A stretch of 7,589 nt of DNA. It comes from Candidatus Agrococcus pullicola (GTDB lineage: Bacteria; Actinomycetota; Actinomycetes; Actinomycetales; Microbacteriaceae). The position numbers and the translations under genes are program-made. Below the pieces are notes generated by a model. That model was not told the DNA's origin and made no database searches. It was given only the letters and a program-made list of their open reading frames with translations. The first letter of the stretch is position 1; each line of letters starts with the position of its first letter. This document shows positions 6,951 through 7,589 of this stretch, in pieces. The stretch is from contig DXDC01000195.1 in NCBI GenBank assembly GCA_019115685.1, forward strand, positions 1 through 7,589. The letters run 5' to 3'.

Positions 6951-7270
6951 CGTCGCCTCGCCTTCTCGCGCCAGCGCTGAGAACCGCTCAGCAGGATGAG
7001 CGTGAGATAGGTGAGGAAGCCCAGGAACAGCAGTTCCTCGATCGGGAACTCCGGCGCCAGCAGGATACCGGTCGCCCACCGCGAATCGAGGTGGCGGAAG
7101 ACTCCCAGGCCGATGCCGACGGCGTCCCAGGCGATGAAGAAACCCACACCGACGACGAGCGCAACTGCACCCGCGACGGGTGCCCGGCGAAAGACCAACC
7201 TGAATCGCACGTCGAGCAGGACGAGACACGCTGCGCTGATCAGGAGCGAGGCCGCGTAGATTCCACTCAC
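6947..7270 (-). CDS. crtYe: C50 carotenoid cyclase subunit, CrtYe type
   Basis: The other half of the heterodimeric cyclase; both subunits are needed in characterised systems. It is 107 residues with three predicted membrane helices (about 3-20, 33-56, 75-95) and a basic C-terminal end. Family marks are the helix ending AWDAVGIGLGVF (47-58), R64-xTGI, and the acidic motif PIEELLF (76-82) with E78-E79. The GTG at 7270 has GGAGGA 3 bases upstream and overlaps the crtI stop in a GTGA (7267-7270). The open frame reaches further up, but that is crtI sequence in another frame. The close spacing with crtYf fits equal production of the two subunits. Confidence 0.88.
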   Translation of the reverse strand: MSGIYAASLLISAACLVLLDVRFRLVFRRAPVAGAVALVVGVGFFIAWDAVGIGLGVFRHLDSRWATGILLAPEFPIEELLFLGFLTYLTLILLSGSQRWREKARRR

Positions 7271-7589
7271 GGCTCCTCCAACGGCCCGGGGGAGTGATCG
7301 CCCCGAACGTGCTTGAGCACGAGTTCCGCGCTGATGAGGCACATGGGCAGGCCCACGCCGGGCACTGACGTGGCCCCGGTGTAATAGAGCCCGTCGACAC
7401 GGCGGGATCGGGTCACTCCGCGGAAGAACGCGCTCTGGCGCAGGGTGTGCGCGGGCCCGAGCGCGCTGCCGCGGAAGGAGTTGAAGTCGGTGACGAAGTC
7501 CGCCGGTCCCACGGTGCGCCGCACGACGATGCGCGACGCGAGGTCAGGAACGTCCGCCCAGGCGGCGACCTGGGCGATTGCGCGGTCCG
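7267..7589 (-). CDS. crtI: Phytoene desaturase, C-terminal part (N-terminus beyond right edge)
   Basis: The last 106 residues of an FAD-dependent phytoene desaturase, which converts phytoene to lycopene by four desaturations. About four fifths of a normal 500-550-residue protein is missing, including the N-terminal dinucleotide-binding motif. The retained part has DFNSFRGSALGPAHTLRQSAFFR and then LYYTGATSVPGVGLPMCLISAE, the conserved C-terminal flavin-contact region of bacterial CrtI. A short charged tail ends at the TGA. It is the first gene seen of the operon; crtE and crtB are probably further upstream, outside the window. Confidence 0.9.
   Translation of the reverse strand, partial: DRAIAQVAAWADVPDLASRIVVRRTVGPADFVTDFNSFRGSALGPAHTLRQSAFFRGVTRSRRVDGLYYTGATSVPGVGLPMCLISAELVLKHVRGDHSPGPLEEP

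Overview
The window is high-GC DNA with dense, overlapping genes, from an actinobacterium. Microbacteriaceae is a reasonable guess: the carotenoid gene order, the actinobacterial-type ferrochelatase with four cysteines, and an MPT83-type fasciclin lipoprotein beside a DipZ-type protein all fit. The family assignment is an inference from gene content. There are nine protein genes, two cut by the window edges. I saw no tRNA, rRNA, CRISPR or mobile element.

Left module (1-2401), redox and cell surface. A dipZ-like gene runs leftwards off the window: a CcdA membrane domain, then an extracytoplasmic thioredoxin-like domain, then the start of a C-terminal module. Divergent from it is a lipoprotein whose FAS1 domain closely resembles mycobacterial MPT83/MPB70. 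In Mycobacterium tuberculosis the same two families are neighbours (mpt83-dipZ-mpt70) and are under the ECF sigma factor SigK. The 153-base gap between the two genes holds two oppositely oriented promoter-like sequences of the same form, CAATCC-N16-CGAA(C/G)A, one facing each gene. An inverted repeat lies over the dipZ-side promoter.

Junction (2402-2524). The lipoprotein gene and the right-hand operon converge here. A strong 16-bp-stem hairpin and a second, smaller hairpin separate them.

Right module (2525-7589), all on the minus strand. Transcription order is crtI (3' end only), crtYe-like and crtYf-like (the two halves of a heterodimeric C50 carotenoid cyclase), crtEb (lycopene elongase), an atypical SDR fused to a DUF2867 domain, a pyrimidine-dimer DNA glycosylase (endonuclease V type), and ferrochelatase. 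Stops and starts overlap by 4 to 8 bases at nearly every junction, so this looks like one translationally coupled operon. CrtI makes lycopene, CrtEb adds two C5 units, and the CrtYe/Yf pair closes the rings, giving a decaprenoxanthin- or sarcinaxanthin-type C50 pigment. Linking the pigment to UV-lesion repair and to the enzyme that consumes photosensitising porphyrin suggests a light-damage protection operon. That joint role is my inference.
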